A DNA stretch of 64,000 bases from Chelatococcus caeni (GCF_014196925.1 NZ_JACIEN010000003.1:248001-312000); one strand, 5' to 3'; shown: positions 51,869-60,843, counted from the first letter of the stretch. Made by a program: numbers and translations. Notes: generated by a model not told the origin, from the letters alone.

Positions 51869-52108
51869 ATGCAGAAACTTGCCCAGGTGATGCTGATCGT
51901 CGTCCTCGCCATGGTCGGCGTTGCCGGCAGCCGCTGGTATCGCTACGTCAGCAACACCACGAGCCCTTATGACGAAGTAGGCATCACCCTCAACACGCTG
52001 ATGCCGCCGCCGTTGCGCAAGTGGGGCTGCGACAGGCTGCACGCCACCTTCGGCAATGTCCTGCCCCCGCACGGCTGCGCCGTCGCGGACGGCCGGCAGT
52101 GGATGTGA
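51869..52108 (+). CDS. Small membrane-anchored hypothetical protein, 79 aa
   Basis: Start ATG 51869 (MQKLAQVMLIVVLAMVGVAG): one N-terminal helix, then a ~55-residue periplasmic part with WYRYVSN, two Cys (GCDRLHATFG and HGCAV) and a Trp near the end. The pattern of Cys and aromatic residues suggests a conserved small fold, but no family was recognised. Genuine codon bias favours a real gene. Confidence 0.65.
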   Translation: MQKLAQVMLIVVLAMVGVAGSRWYRYVSNTTSPYDEVGITLNTLMPPPLRKWGCDRLHATFGNVLPPHGCAVADGRQWM

Positions 52109-52400
52109 GACGCGCCACTCCGCAACATCTCTTGCGGGCAAGGACCGCACCTCGGCAGAGCCAGGGCCGGGCTCGCTGACGGCCAAACGGCCCGGCCCCG
52201 CCGCCCGACGCCGCGACACGGCTCGGCCAGGCCGGCGAGAACGATCGTATCGTCTGTCCTTGTTATTCGGCGCCTCGCCCACAGAATATTGGAAGAAATT
52301 CATAACGCATAAGCAACAGATGAACGCCCACCTCTCCACCTTCATCTACATACCATGCAATCCTTTGAAACAGTTTGTGACCGAAACGGCGCGCCAGCCC
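52109..52400. other. Intergenic region with AT-rich part
   Basis: Roughly 350 bp from the previous gene to 52456. The left half is GC-rich with dyads (e.g. ACGAT-CGT-ATCGT at 52241-52253). From ~52255 to 52350 it is AT-rich, ending in the EcfG-type promoter listed next. No gene is recognised. Confidence 0.5.
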
Positions 52401-52425
52401 GGAACAAGCGGCTCTTCTTACGGTT
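52401..52425 (+). promoter_or_regulatory. Candidate EcfG-type promoter of the glycine-zipper gene
   Basis: GGAAC (52401-52405), 16-nt spacer, GGTT (52422-52425), 31 nt before ATG 52457. Same elements and same distance as at 4097-4121; consensus GGAAC-N16/17-CGTT, one base off in the -10. Confidence 0.5.
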
Positions 52426-52456
52426 TGTTTACCATCGTTCGCGAAAGGAGGAGAGC

Positions 52457-52807
52457 ATGCGCAAGACGATTTTCGCGATTGCGACCGCAGTCACCTTGAT
52501 CGGCCTGCCGGTGGCCGCCTCGGCGCAGAACGCCCAGGCCAATGCCACCGCGGGCGGTGCCGTCGCCGGTGGCCTGACCGGGGCTGGTGTCGGCTTCATC
52601 GTCGGCGGGCCCGTCGGCGCGGCGGTGGGCGCCGGGATCGGCGTCGCCAGCGGTGCGACGACCGGCGCCGTGTCGACCCCGCCGCCGCGGAGGGTCTATG
52701 TGGAACCGGCTCCAAGCACGACCACCTATGTGGAACGCCGCCGCGTCTACCGAGAGCCGGCAACGGCTTGCTTCGAGGACGCGTACGGCCGGGTGATCTG
52801 CCAGTAA
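52457..52807 (+). CDS. Glycine-zipper secreted protein, 116 aa
   Basis: Signal peptide (IFAIATAVTLIGLPVAASA), then a Gly/Ala-rich zipper AGGAVAGGLTGAGVGFIVGG / PVGAAVGAGIGVASGA that tends to insert in or associate with membranes, then a Pro/Arg/Tyr tail with two repeated YVEP/YVER and RRVY words and two Cys. Related small proteins are common in Hyphomicrobiales and often stress-induced. GAAAGGAGGAGAG gives a strong ribosome-binding site. Confidence 0.82.
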   Translation: MRKTIFAIATAVTLIGLPVAASAQNAQANATAGGAVAGGLTGAGVGFIVGGPVGAAVGAGIGVASGATTGAVSTPPPRRVYVEPAPSTTTYVERRRVYREPATACFEDAYGRVICQ

Positions 52808-52820
52808 TGTGACGTCTCGA

Positions 52821-52847
52821 GGCGGGCCCGTTCAGCGCGGGCCCGCC
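52821..52847. terminator. Bidirectional terminator-like hairpin
   Basis: GGCGGGCCCG (52821-52830), 7-nt loop, CGGGCCCGCC (52838-52847), between converging genes 52457 and 52905. Ten GC pairs, short T stretch (TTG) only; probably stops transcripts from both sides. Confidence 0.7.
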
Positions 52848-52904
52848 TTGCCTCGACCGGGCTGTTGCCGGGCGCTTGTCGAACGTCCGGCGGATTGCCC
52901 TTCC

Positions 52905-53219
52905 TCACTGGCAAAGATGGACGAGCCCGTCCTCACCGACGAAGGTGCCCGTTGCCGGATCGAAGGAGGGGTACAGCCTCGCGCAGCTTTCCCAGGCCCA
53001 GCTCCTGCGCACGGGAGCAACAGCAGGCTCCGCGACCACGACGGGACCGGGCGCGACTGCGACCGCGCCGCCGTCATAGAAGGTCGCGCTCGTAGCCACG
53101 GCCCTGCCCGGTGGATAGGGTGCGCCACCCGCGCGCATGTCGTAGCAGACGAGGTCCTGGGCGAGGACCGCACCGGCGCTGAGCGCAAGGGCGGCGATGC
53201 CAATGAGCATTCGTTTCAT
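52905..53219 (-). CDS. Small secreted hypothetical protein, 104 aa
   Basis: Signal peptide MKRMLIGIAALALSAGAVLA, then QDLVCYDMRAGGAPYPPGRA. The mature part of ~84 residues is Pro/Val/Ala-rich in the middle and has three Cys (LVCYDM, ESCARLYP, VHLCQ). No family recognised. Start 53219 follows GGAGAGCC; it has a perfect EcfG-type promoter upstream, so a stress-induced envelope protein is likely. Confidence 0.75.
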   Translation of the reverse strand: MKRMLIGIAALALSAGAVLAQDLVCYDMRAGGAPYPPGRAVATSATFYDGGAVAVAPGPVVVAEPAVAPVRRSWAWESCARLYPSFDPATGTFVGEDGLVHLCQ

Positions 53220-53256
53220 GGTGGCTCTCCTCAGCCACCCCAGCCGAGGAACAGCC

Positions 53257-53282
53257 AACGGCCTTTTGCTGCCCATTGTTCC
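53257..53282 (-). promoter_or_regulatory. EcfG-type promoter, consensus match
   Basis: On the minus strand: GGAAC (53282-53278), 17-nt spacer, CGTT (53260-53257), 37 nt before the start codon at 53219. This fits the alphaproteobacterial general stress consensus GGAAC-N16/17-CGTT exactly. Confidence 0.65.
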
Positions 53283-53502
53283 CGGAACACCGGCCCCTCG
53301 GCACGGGACTGGGCCCTGTTCCCCAGCCGTCAACGACGCCGGAAAGGCCGCACGCCGGCGGTGTTAGGGAGGCTTAGAAGCCCGCAGCATTGCCGCAGCA
53401 GCGAGCGGAACGGACGTTGGCCACCAACGGCCCAAGAGGCGAAACCGGACAGCTTCCCGTTTCGCACGCCGCTCGAAATGCCGATTATCTTCAGGGAGTT
53501 GA

Positions 53503-53578
<76 letters not shown>

Positions 53579-53742
53579 ATCAACATGTCGCGCCGGTCAT
53601 CGCCAGCGGAACGAGCGGGGAAGTAGCAAAGACCGCGGGGCTTGTCCAGCAGGTCCTGTTCATTTTTCCGTCACGGACCTCGCGGCTGTGGATAGCCGCG
53701 GGCCGGGACAGGTGCGGCGCGGCAGTGCCGGGCCGCCTTTCC

Positions 53743-55311
53743 TCATTCGGCGGCGTGGGCGTGCAGCCGCTCGCCGCGCATCAGCAGCTTGTTGAGCGCC
53801 GCGAGATAGGCGCGCGCCGAGGCGACCAGCGTGTCGGGATCGGCGCCCCGGCCGGTCACGGACGAGCCCTGCGCCGAGAGCCGCACCGAAACCTCGGCCT
53901 GGGCATCGGTGCCCTCGGTCACCGCGTGCACCTGATAGAGGTCGAGCACGGCCTCGTGCGGCACCAGCGCCTTGATGGCGTTGAAGGTGGCGTCGACCGG
54001 GCCGTTGCCTTCCGCCTCCTCGGTGCGGATCTCGCCGCCGACGTCGAGCTTCATGGTCGCCCGCTGCGGGCCGCGCGTGCCGGCGATGATCGACAGCGAC
54101 ACCAGCTTGACGCGGTCGTGCGCCGTCAGGATCTCCTCGTCGACGAGCGCCTCGATGTCCTCGTCGTAGACGTTCTTCTTGCGGTCGGCGAGGTCCTTGA
54201 AGCGGCGGAAGGCGTCCTCCAGCGCGTTCTCGCCGAGGTCGTAGCCCAGCGCCTTCAGCTTCTCGCGGAAGGCGTGGCGGCCCGAATGCTTGCCCATCAC
54301 CAGCGAGGTCTTGTTCACGCCGACGGATTCAGGCGTCATGATCTCGTAGGTCGAGGCGTTCTTCAGCATGCCGTCCTGGTGGATGCCGCTCTCGTGCGCG
54401 AAGGCGTTCCGCCCGACGATGGCCTTGTTGTACTGCACCGGGAAGGACGTCACCGCCGAGACGAGCTTGGAGGCCCGCGTCAGCATCGTCGCGTCGATGC
54501 CGGTCTCGTAGGGCAGGATGTCGCGGCGCGTCCGGATGGCCATGACGATCTCTTCCAGCGCCGCATTGCCGGCGCGCTCGCCGAGGCCGTTGATGGTGCA
54601 CTCAACCTGGCGCGCGCCGCCCTCGACGCCGGCCAGCGAATTAGCGACCGCGAGGCCGAGGTCGTCGTGGCAATGCACCGAAAAGATGGCCTTGTCGGCA
54701 TTCGGCACCCGCTCGCGGATGGTCCGGAACATAGTGCGGTATTCGTCGGGCGTCGCGTAGCCCACCGTGTCCGGCAGGTTGATGGTGGTGGCGCCGGCCT
54801 TGATCGCAGCCTCCACGCAGCGGCACAGGTACTCGATCGGCGTGCGCGTCGCGTCCATGGCCGACCACTCGACGTCCTCGACGAGGTTGCGCGCCTGGGC
54901 CACCGTCGTGGTGATGATCTCCAGCACCTCCTCCTCGGATTTGCGCATCTGGTGGGCGAGATGGATCGGCGAGGTCGATACGAAGGTGTGGATGCGGCCG
55001 CGCTGCGCATGGCGCACCGCCTCCCCCGCCCGGGCGATGTCGCCGGGGATGGCGCGGGCGAGGCCGGCGATCACGGCGCGCTTGGTGCGCCGCGCGATCT
55101 CAGAGACGGATTCGAAGTCGCCGACCGAGGCGATGGGGAAGCCCGCCTCGATGACGTCCACCCCCATCGTGTCGAGGAGCTCCGCGACCTCCAGCTTCTC
55201 CTCGAAGGTCATGGAGGCACCGGGGCACTGCTCGCCGTCGCGCAGCGTCGTGTCGAAGATGATGACGCGGTCGCTCGCCTTCTTCGCGGCGTCGGTCGTG
55301 GGATGGGTCAT
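53743..55311 (-). CDS. leuA: 2-Isopropylmalate synthase, 522 aa
   Basis: First committed step of leucine synthesis: acetyl-CoA + 2-oxoisovalerate. TIM barrel with [15 protein letters not shown], metal ligands HCHDDLGLA, and [11 protein letters not shown]; followed by the linker and a C-terminal regulatory (leucine-binding) domain from ~390 with [14 protein letters not shown]. Full-length LeuA1-type. Start 55311 follows AAAGGA. Preceded by a leucine leader peptide and dyads (55392-55523), hence attenuation by leucine supply. Confidence 0.95.
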   Translation of the reverse strand: MTHPTTDAAKKASDRVIIFDTTLRDGEQCPGASMTFEEKLEVAELLDTMGVDVIEAGFPIASVGDFESVSEIARRTKRAVIAGLARAIPGDIARAGEAVRHAQRGRIHTFVSTSPIHLAHQMRKSEEEVLEIITTTVAQARNLVEDVEWSAMDATRTPIEYLCRCVEAAIKAGATTINLPDTVGYATPDEYRTMFRTIRERVPNADKAIFSVHCHDDLGLAVANSLAGVEGGARQVECTINGLGERAGNAALEEIVMAIRTRRDILPYETGIDATMLTRASKLVSAVTSFPVQYNKAIVGRNAFAHESGIHQDGMLKNASTYEIMTPESVGVNKTSLVMGKHSGRHAFREKLKALGYDLGENALEDAFRRFKDLADRKKNVYDEDIEALVDEEILTAHDRVKLVSLSIIAGTRGPQRATMKLDVGGEIRTEEAEGNGPVDATFNAIKALVPHEAVLDLYQVHAVTEGTDAQAEVSVRLSAQGSSVTGRGADPDTLVASARAYLAALNKLLMRGERLHAHAAE

Positions 55312-55391
55312 GGTGAACTGTCCTTTCGGGCGGCACGGCGCTGCGGCCGGCGTGTCGTCGATATTCGTCGGTGACGCGGTCTTCGTGTCGT

Positions 55392-55434
55392 CCCCTGAGT
55401 GCCCAGGCACGCGTGCCCAGCCGGCGCTCAGGGG
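55392..55434 (-). promoter_or_regulatory. Attenuator-like hairpins in the leuA leader
   Basis: In the transcript CCCCTGAG (55434-55427) pairs with CTCAGGGG (55399-55392), 8 bp, with an inner GGCACGCGTGCC palindrome (55417-55406). A competing pairing AGCCG/CGGCT overlaps the end of the leader ORF, so the two folds exclude each other. The stop codon of the leader peptide lies in the first arm. There is no T run after the stem, so termination may need Rho or act on translation. Confidence 0.65.
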
Positions 55435-55523
55435 CGGCTAAGGAGAAGAAGCAGACCGGAAAGACGAAGAACGCCGAGCGCGCGCGACGATGCGGCGGCG
55501 GATGCCGCGTCTGCCATCGTCAT
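55428..55523 (-). CDS. Leucine leader peptide of leuA, 31 aa
   Basis: ATG at 55523 (a second ATG two codons later) to TGA at 55428: MTMADAASAAASSRALGVL, then RLSGLLLLLSRP. Five consecutive Leu codons (CTG CTT CTT CTC CTT) lie just before the stop and the hairpins, with three more Leu codons shortly before. This is the standard layout for ribosome-mediated attenuation: stalling at scarce Leu-tRNA alters folding and lets leuA be expressed. Its reading frame is not in frame with leuA and ends 117 nt before it. Confidence 0.82.
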   Translation of the reverse strand: MTMADAASAAASSRALGVLRLSGLLLLLSRP

Positions 55524-55755
55524 GCTGGAGCCGGAAATGACCACGGCCCGTTCCCCTCGCGCTCGCCCAGCGCACCCGATGCGCTGGCGACATGTCCAGA
55601 TTGCTTCTAAACGACGACACCCCGTGCTGACAAGCAACACTTTATCGGCGAATGCACGGCAGGGCCGGTCGATCCGGCTCTTGCCATTGACGCGTCCCAA
55701 TTGCCCGCCAAGGCTGCCGTGTCGCGATTCCACACCAGAATGGAGAGGTTGAGAC

Positions 55756-56088
55756 ATGACGATCCGCGCGCTGCCGACGCTTTTCGGCGCAACCGTGCTG
55801 GCACTTTCCCTCGCCGCCTGCAACACGACGGGCGGAAGCCCGACGCAGCAGCAGGCCGCCGCCACCCCGGCCGTGCCGCAGTTGCCGGGCGACAGCGCCT
55901 GCGCCCGCGAGATCAACACCTTCCGCGAGATCACCCGCCGCGACGTGGACACCGGCTATCTCAGCCCCACCGTCTACGCCAAGATGACGCCGGAAGTGGA
56001 CAAGGCCGCGAGCACCTGCACGAGCGGCGCCGACCGCGACGCGGTCGCCATGCTGGCAGCCACCAAGTCGCGCTACGGCTACCGCTGA
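55756..56088 (+). CDS. Small lipoprotein, 110 aa
   Basis: Signal with lipobox LSLAAC (~res 22), giving a lipid-anchored protein of ~88 residues. The mature part has a Gln/Ala linker and then a helical domain ACAREINTFREITRRDVDTG, YLSPTVYAKMTPEVDKAAS, TCTSGADRDAV, containing two Cys. Similar lipoproteins occur throughout Hyphomicrobiales without known role. It overlaps the convergent gene by 10 bp. Confidence 0.8.
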   Translation: MTIRALPTLFGATVLALSLAACNTTGGSPTQQQAAATPAVPQLPGDSACAREINTFREITRRDVDTGYLSPTVYAKMTPEVDKAASTCTSGADRDAVAMLAATKSRYGYR

Positions 56089-56660
56089 TCGCGCGCGAGA
56101 AAGGCCTCGCCGCGCGCCGACAACCGGTAGCCGACGGCGAGGCTGGTCGTGAGGCCGAGGGCGCCGAGCTTGCGCATATCCGTCTTGAACAAGGGCATGG
56201 CGCAGCCGGTCTCCTCGGCGAGCCGGCGCGCCGGCACGCCCGGCGACTGCGCAACGAGCGCCAGCGTCCGGCGCGTCCAGGGACCGCGCCGGCTCCGGCT
56301 GTCGAGCGCATCGAGCCACTTCGCGATCGCCTCCGCATCCCCTTCGGACAAGGCGCTCTCCTGCGCGAGGGCCCTGCGCGGATCGGCTCCGGCATAGCGA
56401 AATGCGATGCGCACCAGTTCACCCGTGCTGCGGCGCACAAGGTCCTTCCTGAGCGCGGCAAGGTCGCGGTATCCGGCGCGAACGGCATCGTCGGTGGTCA
56501 GCGCCTCCTCCGTGCATGAGGTGAGCGACAGGATCTCCACCACGCCGCACGGCGTATGCAGCCGCGTTCCGACCTTGACGCTCGGGCGCGTCCAGCGCCG
56601 GAACGCGAGCGTCACGTCTCCCTGCGCGATCTTCCCCAGTATGTCGGCCTTGAAGAGCAT
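56079..56660 (-). CDS. ASCH-like domain protein with C-terminal winged helix, 193 aa
   Basis: N-terminal ~90 residues look like an ASCH fold (MLFKADILGKIAQGDVTLAF, RRWTRPSVKVGTRLHTPCGV, VEILSLTSC), a PUA-like RNA/nucleotide-binding module. From ~120 on there is a helical, winged-helix-like part (TRRTLALVAQSPGVPARRLA, MRKLGALGLTTSLAVGYRLS). It could bind RNA or DNA; function unknown. Ends against the lipoprotein gene and lies downstream of a Nudix gene on the same strand. Confidence 0.75.
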   Translation of the reverse strand: MLFKADILGKIAQGDVTLAFRRWTRPSVKVGTRLHTPCGVVEILSLTSCTEEALTTDDAVRAGYRDLAALRKDLVRRSTGELVRIAFRYAGADPRRALAQESALSEGDAEAIAKWLDALDSRSRRGPWTRRTLALVAQSPGVPARRLAEETGCAMPLFKTDMRKLGALGLTTSLAVGYRLSARGEAFLARDQR

Positions 56661-56681
56661 GCTTCCCGGAAACGGGCAGGC

Positions 56682-57377
56682 TCAGCGCTGCAGCAGGTGC
56701 CGCAGGAAGACCTGCGTGAAATAGGGCATCCGCACCGTGTCGATGTCGGCCGGTGCACGCACGACGTGCATTCCCGCCAGTTCCGGCTGCTCCTGCCGCG
56801 CCAGCCACGCATTGATCTGCGCGTGAAGCACCTCCGCCGGCAGGGGCGAGCGCACCGGGCGCATGAGCGCGATGCGGGCACCGTGGATGACGGCGGTCCA
56901 GGTTTCCTCGATCGTGACCTCGCCCTCGCCGAGCCCCGTCTCCTCGAGGAGTTCCCGGCTGACGCTGCCGGCAAGGTCCACGCGCCCGTCGGGCAGGACA
57001 TCGCCCGGATCCGGCGTCCCGGCGGGGAAATAGATGCGCCCGGGGTTCGCCGTATGGTCGCCCATGATGCCGAGGAGATAGGGCCCGTCGGCCGCCTGCA
57101 GCGCCGCCATGGCGAAGCAGTTGCCCGCGCTGCCGGGAGGAAAGTCGAGGTCGCGCATGGCGAGGAAGCTCGCATAGTCGCTTTCCCGGTAGCGCACCTT
57201 GAGGATGCCGTCCTCCACCCGCCGTTCGCAGCAGATCAGCACGCGCCCGTTGTAGAGCGCCGGGCTCTCGGCCGTCCGGCGCGCCCAGTGCGCGTCGATC
57301 GCCGCCCTGTGCTCCTGCGCCCAGGGCCAGGCCCCCTCTTCGCACCAGGCCTCGACGCCGGCGAGCGGCAGGATCAT
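56682..57377 (-). CDS. Nudix-like hydrolase, 231 aa
   Basis: The core REllEEtG helix is seen in SRELLEETGLGEGEV (~res 150), but the upstream Gly and Glu of the full Nudix box (GX5EX7REUXEEXGU) are absent, so the fold is probable and the activity less certain. The preceding ~100 residues fit the N-terminal arm of larger Nudix enzymes. ATG 57377 is chosen; GTG at 57392 overlapping the PhzF stop is an alternative and suggests coupling with the PhzF gene. Confidence 0.72.
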   Translation of the reverse strand: MILPLAGVEAWCEEGAWPWAQEHRAAIDAHWARRTAESPALYNGRVLICCERRVEDGILKVRYRESDYASFLAMRDLDFPPGSAGNCFAMAALQAADGPYLLGIMGDHTANPGRIYFPAGTPDPGDVLPDGRVDLAGSVSRELLEETGLGEGEVTIEETWTAVIHGARIALMRPVRSPLPAEVLHAQINAWLARQEQPELAGMHVVRAPADIDTVRMPYFTQVFLRHLLQR

Positions 57378-57388
57378 GGGCTCTTCGA

Positions 57389-58294
57389 TCACAGGAACAG
57401 CGCTCCCTCGCTGACGACGACGGCCGTGCCGCCGATGGCGGCCTTGACGAGCGCCCCGCCCTCGACCGTCAGCGTCAGCTCGATCTGGGAGGGGCGCCCC
57501 ATGGCATAGCCCTGCTCGATGACGAGGATGTGTTCCCCGTCCGCCGGCGTGTCGTAGTCCATGATCGCGCCGGCGAAGGCTGCCACCGCCGAGCCCGTCG
57601 CCGGATCCTCGCCGATGCCGAGGTCCGGCGCGAACATGCGCGCATAATAGGCATGGCCGGCGTCCACCGGCTCGCGGCAATAGATGAAGGCATTGGCGCG
57701 CGGCCCGTCGCCGAAGGCGGCATCCCAGGCGGAGACGCGCCGCCGCGCCCGGTCGACCGCCGCCCGCCCCGCCACCGGCACGATGGCATAGGGCACGCCG
57801 GCGGAGTATTTGGCCGGCTGATGCATGCCGAAGCCGATGTCCTCGACGGCGAGGTCGAGCGCCGCGGCAAGGGCTGCGGGCGAGGCAAGCTCGCTCAGCC
57901 GCCCCGGCAGGCGCGGCAAGGTGAAGGTCGCCCGCCCGTTGCCCTTGCCGGCGATCTCGACGGCGCAGGGGACGAGGCCCACCTTTTCTTCAAGCGTGAA
58001 GGCAAGGGCGCCGGGGCTTGGCCCGTGGTCGATGAGCCCGAGCAGCACCGCCGTGCCGACGGTGGGATGGCCGGCGAAAGGCAGTTCCGCCGTCGGCGTG
58101 AAGATGCGCAGGCTGGCACGATGGTGCGCATCCTCGGGCGGCAGCACGAAGACCGTCTCGGACAGGTTGAACTCCTTGGCGATGGCCTGCATGCCGGCAT
58201 CGCCGAGCCCCTGCCCGTCGAGCACCACAGCGAGCGGGTTGCCACCGAGCGCGGTGTCGGTGAAGACGTCGAGCGTGAAGAAACGGCGTCCCAT
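57389..58294 (-). CDS. PhzF-family isomerase/epimerase-like protein, 301 aa
   Basis: Two-lobed diaminopimelate epimerase fold. The catalytic-type Glu in FNLSETVFVLP (~res 45), ELPFAGHPTVGTA, and GEDPATGSAVAAFAG in the second half are strong family signatures. No phenazine genes are near, so it is one of the many PhzF paralogues of unknown substrate. Confidence 0.9.
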   Translation of the reverse strand: MGRRFFTLDVFTDTALGGNPLAVVLDGQGLGDAGMQAIAKEFNLSETVFVLPPEDAHHRASLRIFTPTAELPFAGHPTVGTAVLLGLIDHGPSPGALAFTLEEKVGLVPCAVEIAGKGNGRATFTLPRLPGRLSELASPAALAAALDLAVEDIGFGMHQPAKYSAGVPYAIVPVAGRAAVDRARRRVSAWDAAFGDGPRANAFIYCREPVDAGHAYYARMFAPDLGIGEDPATGSAVAAFAGAIMDYDTPADGEHILVIEQGYAMGRPSQIELTLTVEGGALVKAAIGGTAVVVSEGALFL

Positions 58295-58305
58295 CGTCTC
58301 AGTTC

Positions 58306-59442
58306 CTATGCTTGCGGCGGGTTGCGTCGGGCCGGCAGGTCGAGCCCGACGACGAGCGGACAATGATCGCTCGCCTTCGGCCGGTCCCAGCCGACACGGG
58401 GATAACGATCGCAGGACGTTGCAAGTGCCGCCAGCGAGCGATTTTCCTGCCGCGGATCGAGCGGCACGCGATAGGGCAGCCCGCGGCGCACGATCTCGAC
58501 CTCGGGTGCGGGATTGGCCGCGGCGAGCGCCGGCGAGAGGAGGATGTAATCGAGCTCCATGTGCCGCTCGACGATGCGCTCCTCGCTCTCCGACCAGGCG
58601 CGGCGGAAATGCGTCCACCGCTCGTGCGCCGGCAGGGCCGAGAGCGGGTTGACGGCAAAGCCGTGCGTCAGCGGCTCGAGCCCGCTTTCCCCTTCCGCAA
58701 TCACGCGGGCGCCGGGACCGATCGTCTCCTCGCAGCCGTTGAGATCGCCGATGACGAGCCAGTTCGCCTCGGCGACGGCGGGGCCGAAACGCGCCTCGAC
58801 GAGGCGGCGCACGGCCCGCGCCTCTGCCCGCCGCAGGGGGCGCGTGGCGATGCGCCCGTCGTCGCGGCCGTTGCTCATGGACTTGAAGTGGCAAACGAAA
58901 AGCGTGAGCGTCGCCTCGCCGAGATCGACGTCGACCATGAGGCAGTCGCGCTGGAAGAGCCGGTCCGTCTCGAGGCGCCCCATCGCGGCGAGGTCGTCGT
59001 CGAACACGTCGAGGTCGCGGAAGGTCAGCTCGGCGTGCGAGGTGGCGCGCACCGCGCCGGGCCCGGCGACGAGATCCCGCCGCATGGCGCAGGCGACGTC
59101 GATGCCGCGCACGTCGTTGCCGTGCTTGAGGCGGAAATGGCCGTAGCGCTTGTCGGCGAGGCGGTGCACGTAATTGGCGAAGAAGGCTTCCAGCACCGAC
59201 AGGCTGTCCACCTCCTGCAGGCACAGGATGTCGGCATGGGTCTCGGCGATGGCGAGCGCCGTCATCTGCCGCTTGTCGTCCTCGAGCGCCACCGCGACCG
59301 AGCGCTCCACCGCCTCGCGATGCTCCTTGGAGGCGAACTCGAACAGCGACATGGCGGCCGCCGTCTCGATGCGCGCCGCCGTGCCGAAGCGGTGGCGCGC
59401 AATGAGGTTCTCGACATTGAACGTCGCCACGCGCAGCCGCAT
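58306..59442 (-). CDS. Endonuclease/exonuclease/phosphatase-family protein, 378 aa
   Basis: EEP fold, metal-dependent. Motifs: RVATFNVENLI (N terminus), ILCLQEVDSLSVLE (metal Glu), GDLNGCEETI (Asp-Asn pair), and KASDHCPLVVGLDL (terminal Asp-His). The full catalytic set is present. Substrate could be DNA, phosphoinositide or lipid; no signal peptide. Start 59442 (MRLRVATF). Confidence 0.88.
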   Translation of the reverse strand: MRLRVATFNVENLIARHRFGTAARIETAAAMSLFEFASKEHREAVERSVAVALEDDKRQMTALAIAETHADILCLQEVDSLSVLEAFFANYVHRLADKRYGHFRLKHGNDVRGIDVACAMRRDLVAGPGAVRATSHAELTFRDLDVFDDDLAAMGRLETDRLFQRDCLMVDVDLGEATLTLFVCHFKSMSNGRDDGRIATRPLRRAEARAVRRLVEARFGPAVAEANWLVIGDLNGCEETIGPGARVIAEGESGLEPLTHGFAVNPLSALPAHERWTHFRRAWSESEERIVERHMELDYILLSPALAAANPAPEVEIVRRGLPYRVPLDPRQENRSLAALATSCDRYPRVGWDRPKASDHCPLVVGLDLPARRNPPQA

Positions 59443-59596
59443 CCGCCCCAACCCTCGCCCCTTCCGGCCTCGCCCGCTTGGCCCCGCGCGACGAAGCTGC
59501 CGCAACGCCCTATTAGGCGCCCGGCCGCCCGCGGTGTGAAGCCCCTGGAGACGGATTCACCGATCTGCTTGCGGGGCAAGCTGATCTAAACGGGCT

Positions 59597-60445
59597 CTAG
59601 ACGGCTTCCACCGGAAAACTGTGGCTCGGCGTCACGAACTCGTCCTGCGCCGCGACGGTGAGGATCTCGCGCGAGCCCGCCTCCTGCGTGCGCTTGAGCA
59701 GGCCGTAGACGGAGGCCGCCGCCGCGCCGAGCGCCTTGGCCGCCGAGCGGCTGCGCAGGAAATGGACGAAGAAGAGCGCCGCGATCGCGTCCCCCGCCCC
59801 GTTGATGCCGAGGGACAGGCGCGGCGTGCGCACGCGCCAGGTGCCCTCCCCGTCGGCCGCCAGGAGGTCGATGGCGTCTGCCGGCGTCTCCTCGGTATGG
59901 AGGGAGGTGACCAGCACCACGCGCGGCCCGGTGGCGCGCACCGCCGCAACCGCCGCCTTCGCCTCGGCAAGCGTCGCCGAGCTGCGGCCGGACAGGAAGT
60001 CGAGTTCGAATTGATTCGGCGTGATGATGTCGGCCGCCGGCACGGCGTGCTCGCGCATGAACTCGGGAATGCCCGGACGCACGAAGACGCCGCGCCCCAC
60101 ATCGCCGATGACCGGATCGCAGCAGTAAAGCGCGGCCGCATTGGCCTCCTTCACCCGCCCGACGGCCGAGAGGATGCCGTTGCCGATGTCGGCCGAGCCC
60201 ATGTAGCCGGACAGGACGCCATCACAGACCGGCAGCACGCCGCGCTCGGCAATGCCGTCGACGAGTTCCTCGATCATCGGCGCGTCGAACACGCGCCCTT
60301 TCCAGGCGCCGTAGCCGGTGTGGTTGGAGAACTGCACCGTATGGATCGGCCATACCTCGACGCCCAGGCGCTGCATGGGGAACACGGCCGAGGCATTGCC
60401 GACATGGCCGAAGGCGACGTGCGACTGAATGGAAAGAACGTTCAT
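59597..60445 (-). CDS. pdxY: Pyridoxal kinase, 282 aa
   Basis: Ribokinase-fold enzyme of B6 salvage. Starts [17 protein letters not shown], the PdxK/PdxY signature; then [41 protein letters not shown] and the anion hole [13 protein letters not shown] with the catalytic Asp. All key residues are present. Confidence 0.93.
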   Translation of the reverse strand: MNVLSIQSHVAFGHVGNASAVFPMQRLGVEVWPIHTVQFSNHTGYGAWKGRVFDAPMIEELVDGIAERGVLPVCDGVLSGYMGSADIGNGILSAVGRVKEANAAALYCCDPVIGDVGRGVFVRPGIPEFMREHAVPAADIITPNQFELDFLSGRSSATLAEAKAAVAAVRATGPRVVLVTSLHTEETPADAIDLLAADGEGTWRVRTPRLSLGINGAGDAIAALFFVHFLRSRSAAKALGAAAASVYGLLKRTQEAGSREILTVAAQDEFVTPSHSFPVEAV

Positions 60446-60572
60446 CCCAAGCCCTCCCGAGCGCAGAGCCTCGGTTTAGCGGCGCAGGACGCGAAGGAGA
60501 AATGAAAAGGCGTGAGGAGTGCCCCACGCCCACGAGATGGATCGAGCGGTTGCTCCTTGTCCGGGCCTGTCA

Positions 60573-60600
60573 TTGCAAGTCGGGCTTGCCCGACTTGCAA
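60573..60600. repeat. Perfect 13-bp palindrome in the pdxY-DUF6494 interval
   Basis: TTGCAAGTCGGGC (60573-60585), centre TT, GCCCGACTTGCAA (60588-60600). It lies 26 nt past the stop of the DUF6494 gene (minus strand) and 128 nt before the pdxY start. No T run follows. Could be a factor-dependent terminator or a binding site; geometry equals the hairpin at 29017-29044. Confidence 0.6.
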
Positions 60601-60625
60601 CAGGTTGAAGCACGCCGCGGCCCCG

Positions 60626-60817
60626 TCACTTCAGCTCGATCGTCTCCTCGATGACGTGGTCGAGCGGCACGCCCTCGGCCGTGAGCTGCATGCGCAGCTT
60701 CAGCCGGCCGCCGGGCACCGCCCCCTCGCGCACCACGCGCTCGATCTCGCGCTGCGACGTGACGCCCACCTGCTTCAGGAACTTGCGCAAGGCCATGTTG
60801 AACTTCTCTTCGTCCAT
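60626..60817 (-). CDS. DUF6494 family protein, 63 aa
   Basis: MDEEKFNMALRKFLKQVGVT, SQREIERVVREGAVPGG, RLKLRMQLTAEGVPLDHVI, EETIELK: conserved small cytosolic protein, mainly known from alphaproteobacteria, function unknown. Lies 26 nt after the substrate-binding protein gene and is the last gene of the ABC importer run. Confidence 0.85.
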   Translation of the reverse strand: MDEEKFNMALRKFLKQVGVTSQREIERVVREGAVPGGRLKLRMQLTAEGVPLDHVIEETIELK

Positions 60818-60843
60818 GGCTGCCTCCTCTCCTACGCCCCGGC

